From the NCBI GenBank assembly GCA_035705985.1, contig DASSVP010000030.1, positions 1 to 10,512 on the forward strand: a stretch of 10,512 nt of DNA. Reading direction: 5' to 3'. The notes beneath the pieces were generated by a model, which was not told the DNA's origin, made no database searches, and worked only from the letters and a program-made list of their open reading frames with translations. The stretch is from JACVRW01 sp035705985 (GTDB taxonomy: Bacteria > Actinomycetota > Thermoleophilia > Solirubrobacterales > Thermoleophilaceae). Positions within the stretch are counted from its first letter, which is position 1. Each line of letters starts with the position of its first letter. Positions 1 to 6,632 of this stretch are shown piece after piece. The translations under genes and the position numbers were made by a program.

Positions 1-265
1 CCGCACTGATCGTCGTCGACATGCTCAACAGCTACGAGCATGACGACGCCGAGCAGCTCACCCGGAACGTAGAGAGGATCGTGACCACGAGGTCGAGCTG
101 ATCTACGTCAACGACAACTACGGCGACTGGAACTCGTCACAGGAGGAGCTGGCGAAGCGAGCCCTCGACGGCGCCCGCTCCGAGGCCTCGCTCGAGATGA
201 TGGAGCGGAACATGGGCGCCGAGATCACCTCGTGCGCCGACGTGAAGCTCAGCGCTGCTGCTTGA
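1..265 (+). pseudogene. Isochorismatase-family cysteine hydrolase remnant
   Basis: This is a degraded gene whose 5' end lies outside the window. The frame starting at base 3 reads ALIVVDMLNSYEH, the typical N-terminal strand and catalytic-Asp region of isochorismatase-like hydrolases, and hits TGA at 99-101. From base 92 a second frame continues with VELIYVNDNYGDWNSS and reaches TGA at 263-265. Family members are usually about 180-200 residues. Here roughly 20 residues between the two blocks are lost together with the frame. After ALDG the sequence jumps directly to a C-terminal block containing LEMMERNM, so the middle of the fold, with the catalytic Lys and Cys, is absent. It therefore cannot encode an active enzyme. 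Its end overlaps the end of the convergent minus-strand gene by 17 bases. An assembly error is less likely, because two independent lesions are present. Confidence 0.75.
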
Positions 266-527
266 CGCTGTCGACGTTGCCGCTGTTGGCGTCGATCTTC
301 ACGATCGCGAGCTCGCGGAACGAGTCCTCACGCTCCCCCGCGACGGACAGCGAGACGATCCAGAAGGGCTCTGAGGTGATGCCCTGGCGCAGCAGCCGGA
401 TCTGAGTCCGGTCCGGCTCGAAGTCGATCTGGCGCTCCGCCTTGGCGATCGCCTGCTCTTTGCTGTACCGAATCTGCGACTTCTGGCAGGTTTGGGCGGC
501 CACGAAGGCGACGGCGAGCACCGCCAC
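249..527 (-). CDS. Small membrane-anchored protein, PepSY-like soluble domain
   Basis: The gene encodes a short hydrophobic N-terminus followed by about 75 soluble residues. The soluble part (YSKEQAIAKAERQI, then a strand-rich region ending VKIDANSGNVDSV) resembles a PepSY-type domain: a helix of 'eqAiakA' type and a final 'v-iDa-tG-V' hairpin. PepSY domains are usually exported and inhibitory or ligand-binding; no specific role can be assigned here. It is the last gene of the amt operon, downstream of the 55-residue gene. The start is doubtful. GTG at 527 gives only about 12 hydrophobic residues. The frame stays open upstream to about base 647, and those codons (WLRVAVIV just before the GTG) would complete a full transmembrane helix. 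No ATG, GTG or TTG is available upstream in frame, only CTG at 543-545 and 567-569. A CTG start, or a lost start codon, is possible. Confidence 0.7.
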   Translation of the reverse strand: MAVLAVAFVAAQTCQKSQIRYSKEQAIAKAERQIDFEPDRTQIRLLRQGITSEPFWIVSLSVAGEREDSFRELAIVKIDANSGNVDSVKQQR

Positions 528-600
528 GATGACCGCGACGCGCAGCCACGTCGGACCGCCCCCGGTCAGGCGGGTGCCCCAGCGGCCTACTTGTGTCTGC

Positions 601-768
601 TCAGGCTGTTGGACGGAACTCGTTCCCGATGTTCGTGAACAGCACGATCACCAGGACCACGATTGCACACAGGATCGCCAGGGCGAGCATTCCCAGCTCG
701 AATGCCCTCACGTGCGTCTGATTGGGGACGAACCTGATCTGGCGCTTACCGCTTCCGTTGTTGATCAT
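601..768 (-). CDS. 55-residue single-span membrane protein
   Basis: The start is placed at ATG 768-766 because GGAG (complement of 776-779) sits seven bases upstream and because it forms an ATGA overlap with the stop of the preceding gene. A longer open frame upstream only shadows that gene in another frame. The product has a basic N-terminal segment (KRQIRFVPNQTHVRAFE), one strongly hydrophobic helix at about residues 24-45 (LGMLALAILCAIVVLVIVLF), and a short tail NIGNEFRPTA. I recognise no family. Small one-span proteins coded next to a transporter are often accessory subunits or regulators. Here that is inference from operon position, third after amt. The next gene's open frame runs through its end without a spacer. 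Confidence 0.7.
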   Translation of the reverse strand: MINNGSGKRQIRFVPNQTHVRAFELGMLALAILCAIVVLVIVLFTNIGNEFRPTA

Positions 769-1109
769 CGCGTGTCTCCAACTCCTCCGGGCTGAGGGGG
801 CAGCCCTTCCGCGGGGGGCCGTGGCCCTCCCAGTCGCGCGACGTGTCTGATCAGCTGGCGGTTCTCCCAGATGACCCACGCCGCCAGTGCGGCGAGCGTG
901 GCGACTATGCCGAGCCAGGTCAGGATCATGTACATCGTCTCGGCACCCGAGCCGTCGTCACCGTATGTCGAGCCGGGCATGAACGTGCCGAAGCCCGCGC
1001 AGTCCTGGTAATTGGCCTGGAGGATGAAGTCGGCGCCATCCTCGGCGAACTGCTCGCCGCCCTCGTTCCTGGTGACGCAGTCGGGCGCGCTGTCGATTAT
1101 CGCCGCCAT
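765..1109 (-). CDS. 114-residue single-span membrane protein coupled to amt
   Basis: The ATG at 1109-1107 directly abuts the amt stop codon (TAG at 1112-1110), so translation is probably coupled to amt. The GAGGTGGTG stretch at the end of amt can serve as ribosome binding site. Residues 1-57 are polar and contain two cysteines (C11, C37). Residues 59-81 form a transmembrane helix (MYMILTWLGIVATLAALAAW). It is followed by a positively charged segment (ENRQLIRHVARL) and a proline/glycine-rich tail. The positive-inside rule predicts the N-terminal part outside and the tail in the cytoplasm, so the two cysteines could form an extracytoplasmic disulfide. I do not recognise a family. Its placement as the gene immediately after amt suggests a partner of the transporter, which is inference. 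Its stop overlaps the next start as ATGA. Confidence 0.75.
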   Translation of the reverse strand: MAAIIDSAPDCVTRNEGGEQFAEDGADFILQANYQDCAGFGTFMPGSTYGDDGSGAETMYMILTWLGIVATLAALAAWVIWENRQLIRHVARLGGPRPPAEGLPPQPGGVGDTR

Positions 1110-2543
1110 CTAGATCACCACCTCGTCTCTCGCGGTTCGCAGGACTCCCCCGGACGGCACGAGGGTGCCGTCCGGCTCGACCACCATCTCGCCGGACGAG
1201 GCCACCTCGGGCATGTAGAGGTCCTGGTCGTACTCGGACACGTCGAGGCCCTCCATCTCAACCTCCGGCGGCACGCGCAGCAGGTTCAGCTGCTTCAGAA
1301 TGAAGGACGCCACCCATCCGGACAGGAAGCCGAGCGGGAGAAACGTCGCCATCCCGATCAGCTGCCCGCCGATTGAGCTCTCGACGTTGTTGACGCCCGT
1401 GGGGTAACCCGCCGCGAACACTCCTACCAAGAACATGCCCAGGAAGCCGGCGAAGCCGTGGACCGCCACCGCGCCGACGACATCGTCCACGCGCATCTTC
1501 TTCTCGATGAAGCTGCCGACGTAGACGGTCAGCGCCGCCGTCGCGATCGCGAGCAGGTAGGCGAGCGTCGGCGCGTAGACGTCGGCTCCTGCCGACACGC
1601 CGATCACGCCGGCGAGGCCGCCGGACACCGTCCAGAACGGGTCGCCACGCGAGGCGAAGTAGCCCCCGGTGAAGCCGCCCGCGAAGCCGAAGGTGATCAC
1701 CATCGTGATCGAGCCGAGCGTCGTCGGGCTCAGGTAGATGTTCGCCCAGCCGGGGAACGCCGTCGACGAGATCACCAGACAGGCGGCGTAGAAGCCGTAG
1801 AAGCCGGTGAAGATCAGCATCAGCCCCATCAGGGTGATGTGCAAGTTCTGAGGTCGGAACTGACGGGCCAGCCCGTCGCGGGTGTATTTCCCGATACGCG
1901 GCCCGAGGTTGAACAGGACACCGAGGGTGAAGGCACCGGCCACGCCGTGGACGACGCCGGACGCGATCGCGTCGTGGAAGCCGAAGCGCAGCGTCAGCCA
2001 GCCGCCGGCGCTCCAGCCCCAGGCCGCGTCCAGGATCCACACGACCGAGCCGAGGATCGAGGCGAGCACCAGATACGCGGACAGCCGAATCCGCTCGAGG
2101 CAGGCACCGGACATGATCGACGCGGTCGTCCACGAGAAGAGCAGGAACGCCAGGAAGAAGATCAGGTTGATGTTGTTCGTCAGGTTCGGGCCGAACGCGT
2201 CCGACCACGGAATGCCGCCCTGGCAGGCCGCGGCGGTGAAGTCGGTCGAGTTCGGGCCGATCGGCAGGCCGGGCTGGTTGCAGTTGTAGATCCACCAACC
2301 GACGTAATAGAAGGTCGGCGTCACGACCGCGATCGTGAGGATGTTCTTCAGCGCCGTCGCGAGCACGTTCTTCTTGCGCACCACGCCCGCCTCGTACGAC
2401 ATGAAGCCCACATGGATGAGCCACATCAGGACGACGGTGAAGAAGTAGAACTGCTCGCCCAGGATCGCGGCGTCGAGGGTCTGACCCGCGGCGCTCGCGG
2501 CGTCCTCGAGGCGCTCGACCTGCGCGATCACCAATCCGATCAT
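1110..2543 (-). CDS. amt: Ammonium/methylammonium transporter (Amt family)
   Basis: This is a 477-residue Amt/Mep/Rh-family channel that moves ammonium across the membrane. Family hallmarks are visible: the first helix ends EAGVVRKKN, and SGACLERIRLSA matches the conserved GA-AERI block. The pore twin histidines are H199 (SGVVHG) and H362 (AVHGFAG). The conserved Asp is D191, the gate Phe is F251 (GFYGFYAAC), and RVDDVVGAVAVHG is intact. The position equal to AmtB Ser219 in the outer recruitment site is Cys255. The C-terminal stretch LRVPPEVEMEGLDVSEY (about 422-438) is the tail that P-II (GlnK) proteins contact in characterised Amts; about 40 further residues follow. No P-II gene is visible. 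The ATG is supported by AGGAGG four bases upstream. It heads a four-gene operon, reads away from the PucR-type regulator, and has a candidate promoter with an adjacent 17-bp site upstream. Confidence 0.97.
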   Translation of the reverse strand: MIGLVIAQVERLEDAASAAGQTLDAAILGEQFYFFTVVLMWLIHVGFMSYEAGVVRKKNVLATALKNILTIAVVTPTFYYVGWWIYNCNQPGLPIGPNSTDFTAAACQGGIPWSDAFGPNLTNNINLIFFLAFLLFSWTTASIMSGACLERIRLSAYLVLASILGSVVWILDAAWGWSAGGWLTLRFGFHDAIASGVVHGVAGAFTLGVLFNLGPRIGKYTRDGLARQFRPQNLHITLMGLMLIFTGFYGFYAACLVISSTAFPGWANIYLSPTTLGSITMVITFGFAGGFTGGYFASRGDPFWTVSGGLAGVIGVSAGADVYAPTLAYLLAIATAALTVYVGSFIEKKMRVDDVVGAVAVHGFAGFLGMFLVGVFAAGYPTGVNNVESSIGGQLIGMATFLPLGFLSGWVASFILKQLNLLRVPPEVEMEGLDVSEYDQDLYMPEVASSGEMVVEPDGTLVPSGGVLRTARDEVVI

Positions 2544-2547
2544 GCTT

Positions 2548-2553
2548 CCTCCT
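2548..2553 (-). promoter_or_regulatory. Ribosome binding site of amt
   Basis: The minus strand reads AGGAGG followed by AAGC and the ATG. This is a perfect anti-Shine-Dalgarno match at a short spacing of four bases, and it fixes the amt start. Confidence 0.8.
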
Positions 2554-2637
2554 GTGGCCGGGCGGCCGCTGATACTCCTGCTCCGTTAGGGCAGGCCCCG
2601 CGCGACGCTACTCCCGCGTGGCGCATTCCCGCAACGT

Positions 2638-2666
2638 GTTATGACCACATCGTTTTGACGTGACGA
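2638..2666 (-). promoter_or_regulatory. Candidate amt promoter
   Basis: On the minus strand TCGTCA (2666-2661) and CATAAC (2643-2638) lie 17 bases apart. Each matches four of six positions of the housekeeping -35 and -10 consensus. Transcription would start near 2631, giving a leader of about 88 bases before amt. The weak -35 directly abuts the 17-bp site at 2667-2683, which is expected for an activator-dependent promoter. Prediction only. Confidence 0.4.
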
Positions 2667-2673
2667 ATGTCAC
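2660..2673. repeat. Inverted repeat GTGAC-N4-GTCAC upstream of amt
   Basis: GTGACGAATGTCAC is a perfect 5-bp inverted repeat around four bases. It overlaps the right-hand 17-bp site and the candidate amt -35 element, so a protein bound here could compete with activation. It does not match the actinobacterial GlnR consensus GTNAC-N6-GNAAC. It may be a second operator or chance. Confidence 0.35.
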
Positions 2674-2683
2674 AATTGCACAT
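2667..2683. promoter_or_regulatory. Candidate activator site, copy 1 (amt/regulator region)
   Basis: ATGTCACAATTGCACAT is an imperfect palindrome with half sites ATGTCA and GCACAT around five bases. It shares 12 of 17 positions, including ATGT, the central AT and GCACAT, with the perfect palindrome at 9421-9437 in front of glnT. Both copies lie in divergent intergenic regions and both directly abut the -35 element of the minus-strand gene. The bound protein is unknown; the adjacent PucR-type regulator is a candidate. Confidence 0.5.
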
Positions 2684-2727
2684 ATGGTGAGCGGCATACC
2701 CAGGCTACGATTGCCACCCCTGAGGCA

Positions 2728-2734
2728 AGGAGGG
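2728..2734 (+). promoter_or_regulatory. Ribosome binding site supporting a TTG start
   Basis: AAGGAGG lies five bases upstream of TTG 2740-2742. It is the strongest ribosome binding site nearby and decides the rare start codon of the regulator gene. TACGAT at 2706-2711 could be its -10 element, but no good -35 is visible. Confidence 0.7.
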
Positions 2735-2739
2735 CTCGT

Positions 2740-4488
2740 TTGACGGTCTCACCGGTGGCCGGCGGCGGCGACGCTCTGGCCCGCGCACAGCGGGAAAACG
2801 AGACGCTCTATGCCGTCATCAAGACGGTTTCGTCCTCGCTGGACCTCGACCGCGTGCTCGGCGGGATCGTGGACATCGCGACGGACGCGACGAGCTGCCA
2901 CGCCGCCTTCATCTACTTCGTGGAGGGTGAGCGGCTGATCCTGCGCGCAGCCTCCCCGCGGTACTCGCATCTGGTCGGCGCGCTCACCTGGGGGACGGAC
3001 GAGGGGCTGACCGGATGGGTCGCCCGGACGAAGACGCCGGAGTTCATCCGCGACCACGCGCTCGACGACCCGCGTATGAAGTACGTGCCCGAGCTCGAGG
3101 AGGAGCGCTTCCAGTCCATGGTCGCGGTGCCGATCCTCGCGCGCGACGGCGACGTGCTGGGTGTGGTGGTTCTGCACACCCAGGCGCCGCGCGAGTTCGA
3201 CGACGGAGTGGTGAACTTCCTCGTGCACACCGCCTCGCTCGTCGCGGGGGCGATCGAGAACGCGAAGCTGTACGAGGGCACGCGCCGGCGGGTGGATGCG
3301 CTCACCACGCTGACGCAGCTCTCGCAGGCGCTTGCGGCCGTGACACTGCGCGAGGACCTCTACGACGCAGTCACTCGCGGGGCCCGCCAGCTGCTGGGCG
3401 CCGACGCCTGCCAGATCTGGAGGGTCGACCCCGACGCCGACGAGCTGAACCTCGCCGGCGCGGACCCGCCCGACGTGGGCGACGGGCCGGGTCGCGCCTC
3501 GCAGCTGCTGGAGCTGATGCGGCGCGAGCGCACCGGGGCGGTCGAGGACGGCCTGCTCGTGGCGCCGCTTGCGGTCGCCGACGAGCACCTCGGAATCCTC
3601 TGCTGCATCGCGCGCGGGCGCGACTTCGACGACGAGGACGCGGAGCTCCTGCGCGCGGTCGCGCACCAGACGGCGGTGGGGCTTAAGAAGGCCGAGCTGA
3701 TCGAGCGGCTGACCGCCGAGAACATCGTCAAGGACATGTTCGAGGCGCTCGCAGCCGGCTCGTCTGAGGCGGCCGAGGCGAAGGCGGCCGAGGCGCGCTG
3801 CGACCTCACCCGTCCGCACGTGTTCCTGCATGCGATCCGCGTGCCGGGCGGCGGCGCGAGCCCGTCCTGGCCCCAGGTGGCGGCGGACTTCGAGACCCGG
3901 CTTCGGCGGCTGTACCCGCGAGCTTTCTTCGACTCTCGCCACGACTGCGTGCGGGCGATAGCTCCGCTGCCGACCGCCGGAGCGGCGGCGGTGGAACGCC
4001 TCCGGCAGGGGTGCGAGGAGCTCGCGTCGGAAACCGGTCTGGTGATCGGGCTCAGCGACGTCGACCGCGGCGCGACGAGCGCGCGACGCCGGATGCGCGA
4101 GGCCGCGGACGCGGCGCGCATCGGCCGCTCACTGGTGGCCGAGGGCGGCGCCGTCTCGTACGAGGGGCTCGGCGCCTACAAGTACCTGGTCCACCTCGAG
4201 CTGGACGACGCGCCCCACGACCGCTATCGCCAGTCGGTGGAGGAGCTGATCGAGTACGACCGCCGGCGCGGCGCACGGCTGGTGGAGACGCTGGAGCGCT
4301 TCCTGTCGGACAGGGGCAGCGTGGCGGCGAGCGCGCGGGCGCTCTACATCCATCCCAACACGGTGCGTCAGCGGCTGGAGCGCATCGAGCGGGTGACGGG
4401 GCTCGACCTCGACAAGGAGGATCTCCTATCGCTCGAGCTCGCGCTCAAGCTGGCCCGTCTCCACGACGTCCGCGGGGACCGGGAGTAG
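2740..4488 (+). CDS. Tandem-GAF PucR-type transcriptional regulator
   Basis: The product is a 582-residue regulator. Residues 35-175 form a first GAF domain (LDRVLGGIVDIATDATSCHAAF at its start, then EGLTGWVARTKTP and MVAVPILARDGDVLGVVVL). Residues 195-318 form a second, more degenerate GAF domain. Residues 355-475 resemble the central domain of CdaR/PucR proteins. Residues 512-572 are the PucR-type C-terminal helix-turn-helix (SVAASARALYIHPNTVRQRL, followed by ERIERVTGLDL). This family acts as DNA-binding regulators of purine, sugar-acid, amino-acid or nitrogen metabolism genes, sensing small ligands through the N-terminal part. The gene diverges from amt across 196 bases, which suggests that it controls amt and itself; this is inference. 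The ligand cannot be read from the sequence. Its last 44 bases overlap the convergent small membrane-protein gene. Confidence 0.92.
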   Translation: MTVSPVAGGGDALARAQRENETLYAVIKTVSSSLDLDRVLGGIVDIATDATSCHAAFIYFVEGERLILRAASPRYSHLVGALTWGTDEGLTGWVARTKTPEFIRDHALDDPRMKYVPELEEERFQSMVAVPILARDGDVLGVVVLHTQAPREFDDGVVNFLVHTASLVAGAIENAKLYEGTRRRVDALTTLTQLSQALAAVTLREDLYDAVTRGARQLLGADACQIWRVDPDADELNLAGADPPDVGDGPGRASQLLELMRRERTGAVEDGLLVAPLAVADEHLGILCCIARGRDFDDEDAELLRAVAHQTAVGLKKAELIERLTAENIVKDMFEALAAGSSEAAEAKAAEARCDLTRPHVFLHAIRVPGGGASPSWPQVAADFETRLRRLYPRAFFDSRHDCVRAIAPLPTAGAAAVERLRQGCEELASETGLVIGLSDVDRGATSARRRMREAADAARIGRSLVAEGGAVSYEGLGAYKYLVHLELDDAPHDRYRQSVEELIEYDRRRGARLVETLERFLSDRGSVAASARALYIHPNTVRQRLERIERVTGLDLDKEDLLSLELALKLARLHDVRGDRE

Positions 4489-4723
4489 CGGCATGAGCCT
4501 CCTTCTCGCGGCGGTGCCGGCGCACCGCTATCCAGACGCGGAAGATCAGGTAGCCCGGCACGTGCGTCAGCACCACGAACATGAACCACCACGCCTTGTG
4601 CAGGAAGGCGAGGCCCGGCTCGTCCTTCACGTCGATCACGACGAGGTAGAGCGTCACCGCCAGGACCAGCAGCATGATCGGCGGCACACTCCCGGTGAGC
4701 AGGAAGAGCAGCACGGCGGCCAC
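4445..4723 (-). CDS. Small two-span membrane protein
   Basis: A 92-residue protein with two hydrophobic helices, about residues 14-31 (PPIMLLVLAVTLYLVVID) and 42-64 (HKAWWFMFVVLTHVPGYLIF). They are joined by a short acidic loop (VKDEPGLAF). A very basic tail (VRRHRREKE) follows, probably cytoplasmic. Codons end almost only in G or C, which supports real coding in this frame. I do not recognise a family. The GTG start at 4723 is the outermost one. Its start codon lies only five bases from the divergent ATG at 4729, and no ribosome binding site is evident, so the start could be a later in-frame GTG. The 3' end overlaps the end of the convergent regulator gene by 44 bases. Confidence 0.75.
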   Translation of the reverse strand: MAAVLLFLLTGSVPPIMLLVLAVTLYLVVIDVKDEPGLAFLHKAWWFMFVVLTHVPGYLIFRVWIAVRRHRREKEAHAATPGPRGRRGDGPA

Positions 4724-4728
4724 ACTAC

Positions 4729-5388
4729 ATGCGGTGGCGTGCGGTGACCATCAGGGCGAAGCTGTATGTGGCGATCCTGCTGACCGTGATCGGCCCGGTG
4801 ATCACGATCGCCGTGGCGCTGCACGGGATGAACCGTCTGGGCGACCGCTTCGATGAGGTGCAGGACCGCTCGGAGAGGCGCGCGCTCGCGCTGAATCTCA
4901 GGTACGGCGTGACCGACGTGAACGGGTGGCAGACGGCGTACGGCTATGACGACGGGGGATCGCGCGGCCGGTTTCTGACATCGGTGCGGCTCTTCCGCGG
5001 CGATCTGAGGGAGGCCGGCGTGACGCTCCGCGACTCGGCCGAGCGGCGCATGCTCGACGAGCTCCGCGAGGACTTCGCGCAGTTCATGCGCCTCGACGAG
5101 GCGGCGTTCGACGCGCTCCAGCGGGGCGACGACGCGCGCGTGAAGCGGATCTTCCTAGGGCCGGAGCTCGAGCTGTTCGAGCAGATGGCCGCCGACGCGC
5201 AGCGCCTGGCTCGCTACGAGTCGCGGCGCGCGGACGCGACCGAGCGCGCCTTCGACGACTCGCGCGAGGACTCGCGCCGCGGGCTGATCGCGGTGGCGCT
5301 GGGCGCGCTGCTCGTGATCCTGCTGCTGCTCGTGACGGCGGCGGACATCGCGCGCGTGGCGCTCGAGCGCGAGCGCGTGCGCGAATGA
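4729..5388 (+). CDS. Sensor-only membrane protein with four-helix-bundle ligand domain
   Basis: A 219-residue protein with the layout of a chemoreceptor or histidine-kinase sensor half. It has a cytoplasmic start (TIRAKLY), TM1 at about 12-33, and a helical extracytoplasmic domain of about 150 residues that includes GVTDVNGWQTAYGYDDG, similar to the four-helix-bundle MCP sensor fold. TM2 is at about 186-204, followed by only some 15 residues (DIARVALERERVRE). There is no HAMP, kinase, cyclase or methyl-accepting domain, and the next gene starts at once, so it is either a stand-alone sensor or a truncated receptor. Its TGA overlaps the antiporter start as ATGA, which implies coupled translation. 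I infer that it may sense a periplasmic signal for the antiporter. The alternative start GTG 4744-4746 would give MTIRAKLY and avoid crowding with the divergent gene. Confidence 0.8.
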   Translation: MRWRAVTIRAKLYVAILLTVIGPVITIAVALHGMNRLGDRFDEVQDRSERRALALNLRYGVTDVNGWQTAYGYDDGGSRGRFLTSVRLFRGDLREAGVTLRDSAERRMLDELREDFAQFMRLDEAAFDALQRGDDARVKRIFLGPELELFEQMAADAQRLARYESRRADATERAFDDSREDSRRGLIAVALGALLVILLLLVTAADIARVALERERVRE

Positions 5389-6632
5389 CCGACGACGTCC
5401 TGCTCACGCTCAGCCTGCTGCTGATGGGCGCGCTGCTCGCGCGCTTCGTTGCATCGCTCATCAACGTGCCCGAGATCCTCGTCCTGGTCGCGATCGGCGC
5501 GTGCTTCGGCCCGTCCGCGCTCGACGTGGTGGACGTGCCGTTCAGGTCGCTCGGCGCGCAGCTCATGTTCACGCTCGGCGTCTCGCTGATCCTGTTCTAC
5601 GGCGGCCTGTCGCTGTCGCTGCCGGTGCTGCGGCGGGTGTGGGTGACCCTGGCCATGCTCGCCGTGCCCGGAATGCTGCTCACCGCGGCCGTCGTGGGCG
5701 TGGCGGCGCACTTCGCCTTCGACCTGCCCTGGGACCTCGCCCTGCTGGTGGGGGCGGTGCTTGCTCCCACCGACCCCGCGATCCTGATCCCGCTGTTCAT
5801 CCGCTCGCGGCTGCGGCAGAAGGTCTCCCAGACCGTGATCGCGGAGTCGGCCTTCAACGACCCGACAGGCGCGGCGCTCGCGCTCACGCTCGCCGGGGTG
5901 GTGCTCACGGGAAGCGACTCGGTCACCGGGCCGGCCGGCGAGTTCCTCGTGGACCTCGCCATCAGCACGGTGATCGGGATCGTTGCGGGAGTGGTGCTCG
6001 CGGCCGCGATCTCGAGCGACCGCTCCGGCGTCTGGCGCGAGAGCGCCGCGATCGCCGTGCTCACCGTGATCACCATCAGCTTCTTCTCGCTCGACACCGC
6101 CGGCGGCAGCGGCTACCTGGGCGCTTTCCTGGCGGGCCTGATCGTCGGCAATACAGAGCACCTCGGGCTCGGAGTGGCGGACCAGCCGCACATCCAGGAC
6201 GTGCGCCACTTCGCGTTCAACCTCGCGGACCTCGTGACTCTGATCATCTTCATGGTCCTCGGGGCGAACATCCCGTTCGACACGCTCGGCGAGAACCTGC
6301 TGCCGGCGCTCGCGGTGCTCGCCGCGCTGATGCTCGTGGCGCGGCCGCTCACGATCTTCGCGTGCGCCCTGCCGGACCGGGCCGCGGGCTGGACGCGACA
6401 GGAGCTCGCGTTCATGTGCTGGACGCGCGAGACCGGGGTGGTGCCCGCGGCGCTCGTCGGGGTGCTGGCCGGTCTCGGCGTGCCCGAGGGCGACGTGTTC
6501 GCCTCGGTCGTGGCGCTGGCGATCGTCCTCACGCTGGTGCTCCAAGCGCTGCCGGCCCGCCCGCTGGCGGACCGCCTCGGACTGCTCGAGCCGCGAACGC
6601 GGCCGGTGCCGGTGGAGTCCGAGGCGGCCTAG
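5385..6632 (+). CDS. CPA1-family cation/proton antiporter (NhaP type)
   Basis: A 415-residue, very hydrophobic protein with about 12-13 membrane helices, the length of a bare CPA1 antiporter without a regulatory TrkA-C tail. Such proteins exchange Na+ or K+ for H+ across the cytoplasmic membrane, for pH and salt balance. Diagnostic residues are APTDPAIL (T129, D130) in the crossed-helix region, ESAFNDPTGA with the ion-binding N158-D159 pair typical of electroneutral exchangers, and a later conserved Arg in WTRETGVVPAAL. The position before GGL in helix 3 (FYGGLSL), usually acidic in relatives such as NhaP, is Tyr72. The start overlaps the sensor gene stop by ATGA. The stop shares a CTAG with the convergent gene. 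Ion selectivity cannot be told from sequence. Confidence 0.93.
   Translation: MTDDVLLTLSLLLMGALLARFVASLINVPEILVLVAIGACFGPSALDVVDVPFRSLGAQLMFTLGVSLILFYGGLSLSLPVLRRVWVTLAMLAVPGMLLTAAVVGVAAHFAFDLPWDLALLVGAVLAPTDPAILIPLFIRSRLRQKVSQTVIAESAFNDPTGAALALTLAGVVLTGSDSVTGPAGEFLVDLAISTVIGIVAGVVLAAAISSDRSGVWRESAAIAVLTVITISFFSLDTAGGSGYLGAFLAGLIVGNTEHLGLGVADQPHIQDVRHFAFNLADLVTLIIFMVLGANIPFDTLGENLLPALAVLAALMLVARPLTIFACALPDRAAGWTRQELAFMCWTRETGVVPAALVGVLAGLGVPEGDVFASVVALAIVLTLVLQALPARPLADRLGLLEPRTRPVPVESEAA

Noticed and set aside
601..879. A 92-codon version of the 55-residue membrane protein
   Set aside because: The first 37 codons lie inside the preceding gene and look like a shadow; ATG 768 has a ribosome binding site and the ATGA overlap.
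1458..2663. A 401-codon plus-strand frame opposite amt
   Set aside because: It is an antisense shadow of amt, rich in Arg, Asp, His and Glu, with no ribosome binding site or domain.
2667..2683. CRP-like or GlnR-like reading of the palindromic sites
   Set aside because: The half sites TGTGC and GCACA are five bases apart, not six, and lack TGTGA; the GlnR pattern GTNAC-N6-GNAAC is not matched at either site.
2749..3942. A 397-codon minus-strand frame opposite the PucR-type regulator
   Set aside because: It is a shadow of the regulator, whose GAF and helix-turn-helix motifs are clear on the plus strand.
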